From Cephalopachus bancanus (taxonomy: Eukaryota; Chordata; Mammalia; Primates; Tarsiidae), in the NCBI GenBank assembly GCA_027257055.1, contig JAPVLO010000232.1, positions 2,976,001 through 3,040,000 of the forward strand: a stretch of 64,000 nucleotides of DNA. The letters are read 5' to 3'. A program made the translations under genes and the position numbers. Under the pieces are notes generated by a model. It was given only the letters and a program-made list of their open reading frames with translations, ran no database searches and was not told the origin of the DNA. Below, one piece after another: positions 44,746-55,441 of the stretch (positions within the stretch are counted from its first letter, which is position 1; every line of letters starts with the position of its first letter).

Positions 44746-45532
44746 CCCGCCTGGGGACTTCACTTAACACTGTTCTGCTCCATGACCAGTGATTGATGCC
44801 TAGGCCTTACCAGGGGTGTCTCATGAGAAAGGGACTTCGATAAGAGATTACAAAGACATCACTAAATACCCAACCCCCTGCTAAGGAAACAACTAACTTG
44901 AAATAGACTCCCTACCCATGGAGGGCAGGGAGGGGTGGGTGAGGTAAGAACCTCTTTGCTGAATGCACATGTGTTAGTGTGTGAGTCAGGAGATTTTGGG
45001 GTAAACATAGCAGCAAACCCAGTCCAAGCACAAAAATGAAAAGGAAAATCGTATTGCTCTGTAACAGGAAGTCTAATGGTAGAACAGTTTGAGCGGATTA
45101 ATTCAGCAGCTCAGTAAGACCATAAAACACGTGGGCTCTTCCCATCCCCCATGTCTTGGTTTTGGTCCTTGGACCTGCCACTCCTGTTCACAAGGCGGCC
45201 ACCAAAGTTTCAAGTCTTGTCCACTCACGCAGCAACATCAAGGCCATTGAGAGGAAAAGGACCCGGCATCAGTGTCCTTCAACTCTCCCAGAAGCACCAG
45301 ACTTCCCTCATGTCTCGTTGGCCAGAATTATGTCACATGCCCATTTTTAAGCCAATCACTGGCAAGGGGAGTGGAATGACTATGTTTGGCTCGGTTAACC
45401 CGGATTGTCCTGGGTCTGGGCAGGGAGCTAGTTTTGGCTAAAAGACTTGTCCACTGCTGTGTGAACAAACTCAAGGCCTGCCAGTAAGGGAGGTATTAAC
45501 TCTTGGATGGGCCACAGTGAACATTGTTTATT
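44746..45532. other. Unassigned sequence, partly old-repeat-like
   Basis: The segment 45000-45420 ('gccaatcactggcaagggga') resembles a widespread old mammalian repeat that I cannot name. No open frame is supported. Confidence 0.4.
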
Positions 45533-45871
45533 ACAAGCTGAGGGTGAGAGCCGGGCTCAGTGGCTCAGCCTGTAATCCCGCGCCTTTGGGAGGCTGAGGT
45601 GAGTGGATTGCCTGAGCCCGCGGGTTCGAGACCCGCCTGGGCAGCGAGACCTCATCTCTACAATAAATAAAAAAAATCAGCTGGGCGTGGTGGCTCATGC
45701 CTGTAATTCCGGCTACTTGGAAGGCTGAGGCGGAAGGATCGCCGGAGCCCAGCAGGCTGAGGCTGCGGTGGCCGGGAGCGGCCACTGCACTCCAGTCTGG
45801 GCGACAGAGTGAGACCCCAACTCAAAAAAAAAACAACATACACACACACAAAAACAAGCTAGGGGTGAGAG
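45533..45871 (+). mobile_element. Young Alu with 18-bp target duplication
   Basis: A full young Alu (45551-45837) with flanks 'acaagctgagggtgagag' (45533-45550) and 'acaagctaggggtgagag' (45854-45871), 16 of 18 identical. The poly-A tail has acquired a (CA)n patch (45839-45850). Confidence 0.93.
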
Positions 45872-46360
45872 ATTATGGAAAAAAGAACTGGAAAAGACTT
45901 GACCTGCTCATACTACCCTCTCCAGATTTATACAGAGTCTCCTGAAGGACATTATAGGCCGCCTGTAAGCTTTTTAGTGCCTAGCAATCCTCACTTTAAA
46001 GATAATATTTATGTGACTCTGAGCGGTTTATAAAGGAAAGAATTGACCCAAGTTCTCTTGACCCTAAAAGACTGACAGGGTCAAATGGATGCTACTTAGA
46101 ACTGGAAAGAATAGGTGGGTTGGGGGCAGTCGGTGAACCCTAGACTTTAGGTGTAAGTGACAGGAACATGGGGTGGGTGAGTGGGACGTCATAACGTCAC
46201 AAGGAAGAGGAGGTGGTTTAGGAGCGTGAGGGATAGGTGGGGAGGACTGTAAATAACTCGCTGTTTTGCACAACTTGAAATTGTGGTCAAAATGATCCTG
46301 AAAAATACAAGCAGAGTTCTCAAACTTTGGTTTTCTTTTTTCTTTTTTCTTTCTCTTGCA
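45872..46360. other. Unassigned sequence ending in a strong polypyrimidine tract
   Basis: A pair of CRE-like half sites (gACGTCAtaACGTCAc, 46184-46200) lies 160 bp upstream of a splice-acceptor-like tract at 46331-46361. Confidence 0.4.
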
Positions 46361-46361
46361 G

Positions 46362-46513
46362 TTGCTATGTATTTTCAATCTTCTGGCAAAGGAAAGGGGC
46401 ATGCAGTGGAGGCGGTGGCAAAGCTGAGCTGGGGTTGTCCTCGAGCCCATGGCCGCTTCGTGTCCGTGATACTGAGCAGCTCCGGCCAACGCACCAAAAT
46501 AAGCCTCCACTGA
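46362..46513 (+). other. Candidate 3'-terminal coding exon (weak)
   Basis: An ideal-looking acceptor (TTTTCTTTTTTCTTTTTTCT followed by TTCTCTTGCAG, ending 46361) precedes 152 bp. These bases remain open to a TGA at 46511-46513 and encode about 49 residues, including YFQSSGKGKGHAVEAVAKL. CpG content is higher than the surroundings. The protein is not one I recognise, no donor exon is visible upstream, and there is no nearby polyadenylation signal. It could be an unannotated or non-coding exon, or chance. Confidence 0.2.
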
Positions 46514-47100
46514 GTAGGGCCGGAAGTTCCAGGCTGACAATGACTTTCCTCTCGAACTCTTTTCGTCTCAGAAGACTGGCAGCCCCCTCTGTGCCCCCTG
46601 GGCTGCTGAGGGGCTGCACCTGGGACCCCTCCGGAGGCAGAGGCAGAGGCAGTGGGCGCACAGCCCGGCCGTGTCTCTCCCTCTCCCACCTCCTGGGTGG
46701 CAGTGGGGGAGCACGGTGAAGGTGGGCAGATGTCTTGGTGCTCGGGGAAAGTAAAAAAGGAAGTAGGGAATCTGTCTGACAGACCCCAGTGAGCAAAATT
46801 AGTCACAGACAGGAGGTTCTGCAGTGATTTTTCCTCCGCTGAACCCTCGGGAACTTTGCACAGACAAGATGTCTTGTGTTACTGCAACCAGTACAGGAGA
46901 GGAAGCTGGTGACAATACAGGGCTTTCAGTCATTCATCAACATGTGTTGAAGGCTTGTGCTGTGCAGTGCCCTAGACACAGTCAGGGCAGGGGGATTTGG
47001 AGGCTTTCAACAAACAGCAGTTGCCCTGAAGATCCAGGGTCAAGACGGGCTTGAGCAGAGAGGAGCCCTGCAGCCCTTAAGACAGCTGGAGAGGGCAGCG
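46514..47100. other. GC-rich unassigned sequence
   Basis: An L2/MIR-like phrase 'tcattcatcaacatgtgttg' is at 46930. The rest is unassigned, and overlapping minus-strand frames look compositional. Confidence 0.4.
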
Positions 47101-47104
47101 CTGG

Positions 47105-47300
47105 GCTGTTGTTGACTTGCTGCACGACCCTTGGCAAGTTGTGTGATCCCGCCAAGGCTTTGTTTCCTCATCTACAAAATGGGGGTAATAAAATACCCAG
47201 TTTATAGAATTATTACAACAGGAGACCATGTATATAAAATGCTCAGTACACGCCTGGCTCAGAATGCCCTCAAATGTCAGTGGTTGGTGGTTACTAGCAA
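47105..47300 (-). mobile_element. MIR element, antisense
   Basis: 'cttggcaagttgtgtgatcc', 'tttcctcatctacaaaatgg' and 'tgctcagtacacgcctggct' match antisense MIR over most of its length. Confidence 0.85.
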
Positions 47301-47334
47301 GGGGTGGAAGTGACGTTGGGACAACCCTGAACCT

Positions 47335-49118
47335 ATGTATTTCTGACTCTTCTTATTGCGAAGTACAAAACATATGGTGAAGTCCACAAAACAAATGTAC
47401 AGCTCAATGAACTGTTGTTACTGAAACACACTCACCAACCACTCAAAGAAACAGAGCATTGGCAGGACCCAGAAATCCACGGGTGTCCCCTCTCCCCTGT
47501 ATCCCCAAAAAGGTGACTGCTACTCATTCTTGGTCACCCTTTTCTTTTTGCTACATGAGCATTCACCCTGAAACATTATCTTCTTATTCATTCCTTAGTA
47601 TTTGACGTGCTCAGCCTCGGAAGAATCACCCATGTTTGTGTGTAGTCGGAGTTCATTCGTGTGTATGACTGTATGATACGCCATATGCCTCCGTATATTT
47701 ATCCTCTTTGCTATAATGCAAATTTGTTTGTTTACTCTGTAGCTGTTATGCATAAGGGTACTGGACATCGTATTCTGCATTCCTAGGAGCGATACTGTGG
47801 GGTCCTAAGTTATGTAGACAGTCAGCTTTAGCAGAGTGCCACATCGTTTCCCAGATTGGTTGTACTAACCACACTCTTACCAGCAAAGCATCACTTCCTT
47901 GTCAACACTCAGTGGTTTCCATCCTTAACAATCTTTGCCATTCTGGAGGATAAGCGGTGGCATCTCATTGTGAACTTAATTTGCATTTTCCTAATTAGTA
48001 ATGCTGTTGAGTACATTTCTTATGCTTATTTGTCATTTATTTACTTTTGTGTGAAGTGCTTAGTTCACTCTCTTGCCTGTTTTTCTATTCAGCTGTCTTT
48101 TTCTTACTGATTTATAGGAGTTCTTTATATTTTCTGGAGATGACCTTTTGTTGGCTGTTTCACAAATATCTTCCCTTTAAGGCTTGCCTTTTCACTCTCT
48201 TTATGGTGTCTCAATGAACAAAAATTCTTGGTTTTAAAGTAATCCAATTTCTCAGCCCTTCCTCTCATGGTTAGTGCTTTCTGTGTCCTATTTAAGAAAT
48301 ATTCTCTTATACTGAGGTCATGGCGCTATTTTTCTGAATGACATTGTAGGTGCTTTTGTGTTTCACTTATTTAAATTTTACTCCAATTGAAATTGACTTT
48401 TGAGTATGAAGTAAGATGGGGTTTTTTTCCATGGGGTTTTCCAACTGAGCCAGCACCATTTAAAAAAATATATAATTCTTGCCTCTCTGACCTGCAGCCT
48501 AAAGTTGACATAAATCATTCACATATATATGGGTCTGTTTCTGGGCTCTCTCTTCTGTCCCACTGGCAGCAGTCCTCAACCTTTTTGGCATTAGGGACTG
48601 GTTTCATGGAAGGCAATTTTTCCATGAACAGGGTGGGGGTGGGGGTAATCATCAGGCTCGAGATTTTCAGAAGCAGGTGCAACCTAGATTTCACACATGC
48701 GCAGTTCACAATAGGGCTCGCCTCCTATGAGAATCTAATGCTACTGCTAATCTGCCAGGAGGTGGCGCTCAGGCAGTCATGTGAGCAATGGGGAGTGGCT
48801 GTAAACACAGAGGAAGCTTTGCTCACTCACCTGCTGCTCACCTCCTCCTCTGCGGCTGGTTCCTAACGGGCCACAGTCCAGTACCGGTCTGCAGTCCAGG
48901 TGTTGGTGACCCCTGGTCTATTGCATATCATTCCACTCTTAACTGTATTGTAACTTCGTAACAACTCATAGAGCAAATCCTCTCATCTGGTACTTCAAGA
49001 ATGTTCTGTCCCTTAATTTATTTTTTAATGTAAATTTCTTTTAGCCTTGCTACTTTAAAAAATATATAATTCTTTTCTATTTTGAAATGCTTTTAAATGT
49101 ATAGAAAAGTTTTCAGAA
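47335..49118 (-). mobile_element. Old L1M-type element, antisense (5' portion)
   Basis: Blocks such as 'atctcattgtgaacttaatt', 'tttataggagttctttatat', 'ttgccttttcactctcttta' and 'gagccagcaccattt' follow an antisense L1M. It is interrupted by a MER1B-type element (48570-48915), and the L1/Alu nest begins at 49119. Very similar sequence continues at 49928-51180. Confidence 0.7.
48570..48915 (-). mobile_element. MER1B-type hAT element, short form
   Basis: A 346-bp element has CAGTCCTCAACCTTTTTGGC at one end and 'ggtgttggtgacccctg' at the other, with the usual MER1B arms. It lacks the internal segment found in the two extended copies in this window. Confidence 0.87.
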
Positions 49119-49927
49119 TAGCACAAATCCATCCAAGTTGGTGCGAAGTCCATATGCTTATCTTTCTTTATGGCTGTGCAATATTCCATTGTGTATATGT
49201 ACCATGTTTTCTTTATCCAGTCCAGTTTCGATGGGCAACACAGTTGGTTCCATATTTTTGCTATTGTGAATACAGCTGCAATAAACATATGTGTGCAGGT
49301 ATCTTTTTAAAGAATGATTTGAGTTCCTCTGATTTAGAGTCTATAATACTCAGTGATCTATCACAGAAACAAAGTACTGAATACCACATGTTCTCACTCA
49401 TAAGCGGACCCTGAACACTTACCATAATACTATAAGAAAGGGATTGGCACTAGCTGGGTACTATTGGGTTGGGGGGTAGGGACATAACATCAGTTCGGGT
49501 GCCTGATCTCAAACCAGGCGAAGTGGGGACAAAGGGAGGCCCAAACTTTTCCTATACGATGTCCACTTGTATACTAATCCTGAATTGTACCCCACATATT
49601 TTCTTTTAAAGACTAGCACAGCCGGGCTCGGTGGCTCAGCCTGTAATCCCGCGCCTTTGGGAGGCTGAGGTGAGGGGATTGCCTGAGCCCGCGGGTTCGA
49701 GACCCACCTGGCCAGCGAGACCTCATCTCTACAGTAAATCAAAAAATCAGCCGGGCGTGGTAGCACATGCCTGTAATTCTGGCAACTGGGAAGGCTGAGG
49801 CGGAAGGATCGCCGGAGCCCAGCAGGTCGAGGCTGCGGTGGCCGGAAGCGGCCACTGCACTCCAGTCTGAGCGACTGAGTGAGACTCCAACTCAAAAAAA
49901 AATAAATAAATAAAGACTAGCACAAAT
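49119..49927 (+). mobile_element. 5'-inverted L1 (type-B 3' end) with a young Alu at its 3' junction
   Basis: After the target copy 'tagcacaaat' (49119-49128) comes inverted L1 ORF2-end sequence (49129 to about 49327). At about 49328 the element switches to sense and runs through a type-B 3' UTR to 49607. The Alu (49621-49911) sits in the junction. The second 'tagcacaaat' is at 49918-49927. This is a twin-priming product only about 480 bp long. Confidence 0.9.
49608..49924 (+). mobile_element. Young Alu at the L1 3' junction
   Basis: A full young Alu (49621-49911) with a perfect 13-bp duplication 'aaagactagcaca' (49608-49620 and 49912-49924). The duplication spans the L1 tail and the L1 target copy, so the Alu arrived after the L1. 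Confidence 0.94.
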
Positions 49928-51180
49928 AGCTTGTCTCCTGAACCATTTGAGAATGAGCTGTTGATATGATGTCCCACTACCCCAAACATTCCCCCCAAGA
50001 ACAATCTCCTATGCAACCACTATACAATCATCAACATAAATCACCTTTCCATATGATCACACAATGCATTTGGTTGTTCTGTCTCTTTGGGTTCCTCAAT
50101 CTGAATCCGTTCTTCAGAGCTTTTTCCTTGACTTTTGTGACTTTGACATTTAGATGTTGTGGGCCGGCTGTTCGGCAGACTGTGCCTCCCCCTGTGTGTG
50201 TGTCTGGTACTTCCTCAGGACTAGAGCCAGGCGATGCATTTTTTGGCCAGAGGATCCCCGAAGCAACGCTGCTGCGTTCTCTCTGCACCCTATCAGACTT
50301 GGCTGTTACCTATTCCTGGTCATTTTAATGCTGACCCTTGACTTAGATCGTGTCTGTTAGGCTTCTTCATTGTAAAGTTACCGCTTTGTTTTATAGTTCA
50401 TAAGCTGGGAGGGAATTTGAGACTATGTAAACATCCTGTTTCTTAAAAAACTTTTCTCCCTAGTTTTAACATCATTGATGTTTCTCAGCTGAATTTTTAC
50501 TATGGTTGCCAAGAGATTATTTCATAATTCTAACATTCCACTTACATTTATTAGTTTACATTTTATCCTAAGGAAAACTTTCTTCTTTCCTCATTCATTC
50601 ATTCATTCATTCATATATCAGTATGGAGTCCTGGTATCAGTATGGCCCCTGCCTTCATTATTCAGTATGTTACTATCATCATTTTTTGGATGCTTAAGCT
50701 GTCCCAGACTTAGCAGTGATAGCCCCTTCAAGTTGGCACCGACCTTTTGAGATGTTTCAGTCTTGTATTTTCCCTGCCAAGGGGTGAGCTATTTCTTCAA
50801 GAGGTTATGGTTCCTTTTAGTGGAGGATGGTATTTAGAAGCCAAGATCTGAGCATCCGATGTGCTCATTGGTATTAGGATGCTATTGCCTAATAGCAATG
50901 TTTTCTCAGTGACAGAACCAAGGAATATCTGTATGACTATACATACTCATACATATGTGCATAATATATTTGGGTATGCATATGTATATATAAATTGTAT
51001 GCAAATTTACATTTATATTTATTTTGGTATCTATATATATTTAAAACCACAGTTTTACATCAATATCTTCAAAATTCTAAACCATACCACAAAGTCCATT
51101 GTAATTATCTCCCTTTCCATATTTGTAAATCCCTTATCTGACATAGGAAATCAGGCTCCCATTATCCCTGGATCAGTGCC
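49928..51180 (-). mobile_element. Old L1M-type element, antisense (continued)
   Basis: 'ctcctgaaccatttgagaat', 'tgacatttagatgttgtggg', 'ttttagtggaggatggtatt' and 'catccgatgtgctcattggt' follow the antisense order of an old L1 internal/3' region. It carries an (ATTC)n run at 50590-50614 and an AT-rich patch at 50935-51040. Confidence 0.65.
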
Positions 51181-51719
51181 CTTCATAAGTGACCACTCTC
51201 CCACTGCTACTGTTCCTGTTGTTCCCCCAGCCAGCACAGCCAACCTCCTCCCAGTGCTCGGCTTGAACACCATGAGTGGATCCCCTCCTCCTTCTGCCTA
51301 CACCCAGGCATCTTACTCTTGGCCACTGCCACCCTCAACTCCTGGAGGCCTGCCCTGCCCAGTTCTACCTTCTGGACTGAATTATTCAGGAAGAAAGGAA
51401 GACCACGAGAAAGAGGACACTAGGCTGCCTTTAATGGTTACCAGTGGACATTTATTGGGGACACACCTTGTGGCTGATCAGAAAATGGAATCAGCAGAAG
51501 AGAATGACATCATCCTCTCACGACCAAATTCGCCAGCCTGCCTGCATCTGGACTCACAGCAGGAGGCCTTTGTCCTGTGACAATGACTGAGTGGTCCCTG
51601 CCCTACTTAAGGCAGATCCCAGCCTCTTGGGACTTTCCACGGAAATTACTCTCTCTTTCTGGTTACTTCCAAGCAAAATAGGCTCCAATATCTTCAGTCC
51701 CCAAAAGAAAACTCCCTAG
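51181..51719. other. Unassigned sequence with a chance open frame
   Basis: The 239-codon frame 50861-51580 starts in old L1 and AT-rich DNA and continues here. It has no domain or exon-like boundary, so I do not call it a gene. Confidence 0.5.
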
Positions 51720-52879
51720 AACTCTGCATCTCCTCCACCTGGTTCCCTCTCTGTCCTCTCCCTTTAGCAAATGTCTCAGACATGCTGCCTCTCCTCACTG
51801 TCTCTACTTCACCATTCTTTCCTCCACCCTATTCTGACAAGGCTTTCCTTCTCCCCAGTCACCAAAACTGCTCAAGTGACCTTCGTGTTGTCAACTTCAC
51901 TGGCTAATTCTGCCTTCGTCTTGTTCCCCCCCCATCAGCAGCACCAATGCAGCAGTCATTCCTGCCTTGAAACACGTTCTTCCCTGGGCCTCCCGTCAGC
52001 CTTGGTGGCCTTCACTGCAGCGGCCATTCTCTCCCACTCCTCTTTTCTGGCTACTCTCCCTCTCCCTTGCCTCTTGGTGTTGGAGATCTACAAGCTGTCC
52101 TCGGCTTCTTCACGTTCCACATTCATTCCCTAGTGAGACACGCAGGGCCAGTGCCTCTGTCATCTCCTCCGTGATGACTCACAATCTCGCTCCAGACATC
52201 TAAGGGCCTATGCAGTCATCTCCACTAGGAAGTGCAATTTATACACGAGCCTTCACATGATCGACATGGAACTTGCTTCCTGCCCACGTCACCTCCCCAG
52301 TCTGTCTGGAGTCAGGTGTCTCCGTCACAGTGAAGGGCACCACCACTCAGCCAGGTGCTCGGGCAAGCTGCAGGGTTCTTCCGTGTGTTTGATTCCTCTG
52401 CCTATGCAGTGGTCTGCCTCGTTGGGCCTGTCCGTGTCCAAAGAGCTCCTGGAACTAAACACCTCACTTTCTTCCTGGCTGTCACCCTGGCCCGTTACCA
52501 CTTCTGGCTTGGATCATTCACGCAACAGCCTCCTAAGATTCTCTCTGCGCCCACTGTATCCATGATCTGGATACTTCTTCACATGATGGTCCAGGTGATC
52601 TATATTTTATAAATATACATCAGATCAACTGAGGGCCCAGAACAGAACCCTCCAACAGGCTTTCATCACACTCAGAATAAAGCTCATCCTGTCCATGGGC
52701 CTGAAGGCCCTACCTGTTGTGGCCCGCCTTCCTCTCTGAACCCCCCTCCCAAAGCTGTTTGCCTTTTCACTCCCCTGGAACCACGACAAGCTCCTTGCTG
52801 TCCTCCTAACACCTGCTTCTGCCTCAGTACCTTTGAGCTTGCTGTTCTCCAACCTCATGCCCGTCACTTCCCTCAGATT

Positions 52880-53044
52880 TATTTATTTTTAAAAATAGAG
52901 ATGGGGTCATGCTTTGGGTCCAGGCTAGCGTGCAGTGGCTTTTCACAGACTCGCTACCGCCTCAAACTTCTGGGCTCAAGCGATCCTCCTGCCCCAGCCT
53001 CCTGAGTAGCTGGGACTGAGGTATGCACCACCATTCCCAGCTTT
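52880..53044 (-). mobile_element. Old Alu monomer, antisense
   Basis: 'aaatagagatggggtcatgc' to 'ctgagtagctgggactgagg' and 'accaccattcccagc' form a single-unit or truncated antisense Alu. Confidence 0.82.
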
Positions 53045-53063
53045 CGGTTCTCTTACTGCATTT

Positions 53064-53328
53064 AAGAACTTGCCCCTTTTGTGTTTCTGATTATGCTTAT
53101 TTGTTTTTTTTTCTCGTATACTATAAGAAAATGACTGACGGTACTGGGAAATTATGGGGGGGAGGGGGATGGGATTAACAGTAGCTAATAGCTATCTGGG
53201 ACTGGGAAAACACCTCTTATCAACAGGGTGCCTGAATGAAACGTAATTGTACACCTAACCCTTAACTGTACCCCACAAAATGATAATAAAAAATACTGAT
53301 TAGTTATAAAAAAAAAAGAACTTGCCCC
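53064..53328 (+). mobile_element. Short L1 3' end with 13-bp target duplication
   Basis: A type-A L1 3' UTR (about 53110-53280) contains the G-rich tract, 'ggaaaacacctcttatcaac' and 'ttaactgtaccccacaaaat'. About 30 bp of extra AT-rich sequence precedes the poly-A. The duplication 'aagaacttgcccc' lies at 53064-53076 and 53316-53328. Confidence 0.9.
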
Positions 53329-53540
53329 GAGGTTGCCACCTTGCAGCTGTCTTCGCCATCCCTCTAGAAGCACACACCCCCCCGAAGGCCTCCTCCCACT
53401 CTCTGTTCCTTTTGCGTAGCACCCATCACTGCCTGACATCCCATGTGCATGGAGTGGAGACTCCACGAGGTGTGGACATATCCATCTTGCTCATCGCTTT
53501 ATCCCTAAATCCCCAAACAGTGCACAGAGGCTGCGCTGAC

Positions 53541-55260
53541 TCGGTGAGCTAATGTGAGTCAGGCAATGCCAGTATGACACGGGCTTGTGACTAAAGACGA
53601 CTTCCCCGGGAACAAAAAGGGGCAGGGGCGTGAGCTAAGTGGAACTGCTCATCCTGCAGGTGATGGACAAGCCTTCCCTTCTCTGAGGAGGAAATTGAAA
53701 GTGGTTATAACAGCGCAGGACCTAACTCCTGAGTTCCTGAAACATCATCCCCTTCATGGTGATTCACAACTCCTCTTTTCTCAACAATGCTTTCCAACTT
53801 CACCAATCAATCCATTTCCAGGGGAAGAACAGCACCTTCTCTGCCCTGCCATTCCCAGGTTCTGAACGCACCCGGGGGTCAGAAGGAGTGCAGTCTTCTA
53901 TTTCAGGTCCACATTTAACATGTGGCTGCTGCAAAGGCATCTGCAGAGAGCAGAGGTGACCGAAGATGAACTCCCAAACCGCAGGTCGGAGGCTGCCCCT
54001 TGCCCCTGCTCCGGTGGAGTTCCCTTCCGAGTTGAAATGAAATGACAGCGGCATTTCAGCTGCAGGCTGGATGCTGTTTTCATGGCTTTGTGGTCACGCT
54101 CCAGCCCAGGTTGCACACTGCCTCGCAAAGCTGAGCCACCACTGCAGGTGTCGCTCTGCCAGGTTTGATGCTGACATGAGGCCTGCAGCTGTGAGGTGCA
54201 GACAATGGCCTTGCCCTTGTCTCTTGGACGCACAGGCGGCAGCAAGAGGCAGTCGGCCCCCGCCCAGCCCACAACCCTGGTTTTATATGCTCTCAGGGAT
54301 GGGCAGAGAGTAAGCACAGGCCTTTGACCTTGCCACCGTGGGCAGGGAGGAGCCCCCGGGCGACCTGGCCCATGGGCAGGCTGGCCAGGCAGGACTGTGA
54401 GGAGCTTTGGGGCCCAGCCTGGGTGGGCTGGGAAGGAGGGGCAGGCAGCCAGGGCGACCACTGCCCTCTGTCTTTCAGGCTCACACTTAAAAGCCATCAC
54501 GGAAATGCGATTTGCTTTGAAGGCAGGGTTATATTCTAAGGTGACAATGACCAGTCTGGAAGGGCCCTCCCAAGTGAGGGAGAGACTGCTGGGGGTGAGG
54601 AGTCGAGCTGTTCTGCACGACCAGACCCCCGCAGGGCTGGGCCTTGCCCTGTGAGCTCATGGCAGGCAGTGTGAGGTGCCCCTGTCACAGAAGCACGGCT
54701 GTCTCGCTGGCACTGCTGCCTTGGCAGAGGGAGCGGCAGGGACTGAATAGTCTTAATTTCCAGTTTCCTTCACGGAAAAGCATAAATAAAGTGACCACAT
54801 TTTTCTGGGTCTAACATGGATTTAGCTCTGGATGATCCCCTGGACTCCAGGGCACGTGGTTTAGAGAAGTCTGTGGGTCCATCGCGAAGGGAAAGCAAGC
54901 AAAGGGCATCTTGGATCGGGATGGTTTTCATTTTTTCCACTAACCAAAGCAATTCCACTTTTGTAAGGGCTCTGCCAGCCACACTGAGGCTGGAGGCACC
55001 AAAGGACAGATGGCACGCCATGGAGTAGGAAATTCTGTCATCTCTGTTCAGCCATCAGCCTAGAGGGAGGAGAATGAATTCATGGTTGGTCATTCTCTCC
55101 CAAACCAGCGACTATGGAAGGCAGCGGCTTGAAAGATCTGGAAGCTGTCTGGTCCTCTGTCCAAGACTCCTAGCTAAGGGACTGTGTCAGATGGTGACTT
55201 CTGGTCCTGAGGAGTAAGTCCATGCTGGCCTCAGTGCTTGTCAGTCCAACGCCGGTCACA
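53541..55260. other. GC-rich unassigned sequence
   Basis: No repeat family is recognised. Long frames occur on both strands (for example 53898-54500, minus) without motifs. A TATA-like 'gttttatatgctctcaggga' is at 54279-54298 with no supporting promoter context. Confidence 0.45.
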
Positions 55261-55441
55261 GATAAGAGAGCGCTGGACAGCAGGAGCGGGATCTCGAGAG
55301 AGGAGGAAAGGGCAGCCTCCTCGAGCCCAAGGAAAGCCCTGGATGGGGGAGGCCCTGGATAAGGGAGCACCGGAGGGCAGGAGCGGACTCTCCAGGGAGG
55401 CGGGCAGGGCGGCCTCCCGTGGCTGTGAGAGGCCCTGGATG
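55261..55441. repeat. Degenerate 97-bp tandem duplication
   Basis: Two units starting 'gataagagagcgctgg' (55261) and 'gataagggagcaccgg' (55358) share 'caggagcgg', a 'ggcagcctcc' or 'ggcggcctcc' block and 'ccctggatg'. They are strongly diverged, so this is an old duplication. Confidence 0.8.

Larger units (their letters stand above)
51720..53540 (+). mobile_element. Second long L2, interrupted by an Alu monomer and an L1 tail
   Basis: The L2 body runs from 'aactgctcaagtgaccttcg' (about 51870) through 'cacactcagaataaagctca' and 'cctcagtacctttgagcttg' (52823-52842) to the terminal 'gactccacgaggtgtggaca'-type block (53459-53540). It is interrupted at 52880-53044 by an Alu monomer and at 53077-53315 by an L1 3' end. 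No L2 frame survives. Confidence 0.78.

Noticed and set aside
50861..51580. 239-codon open frame on the plus strand
   Set aside because: It begins in an old antisense L1 and an AT-rich patch, shows no domain, signal peptide or exon boundaries, and its composition changes abruptly along its length.
54279..54298. TATA-box-like promoter
   Set aside because: It is a single TATA-like word with no initiator, downstream exon or CpG island context.
53898..54500. 200-codon minus-strand frame, rich in Pro/Cys/Arg
   Set aside because: The region is GC-rich and open on both strands. No splice signals or protein family are recognisable.
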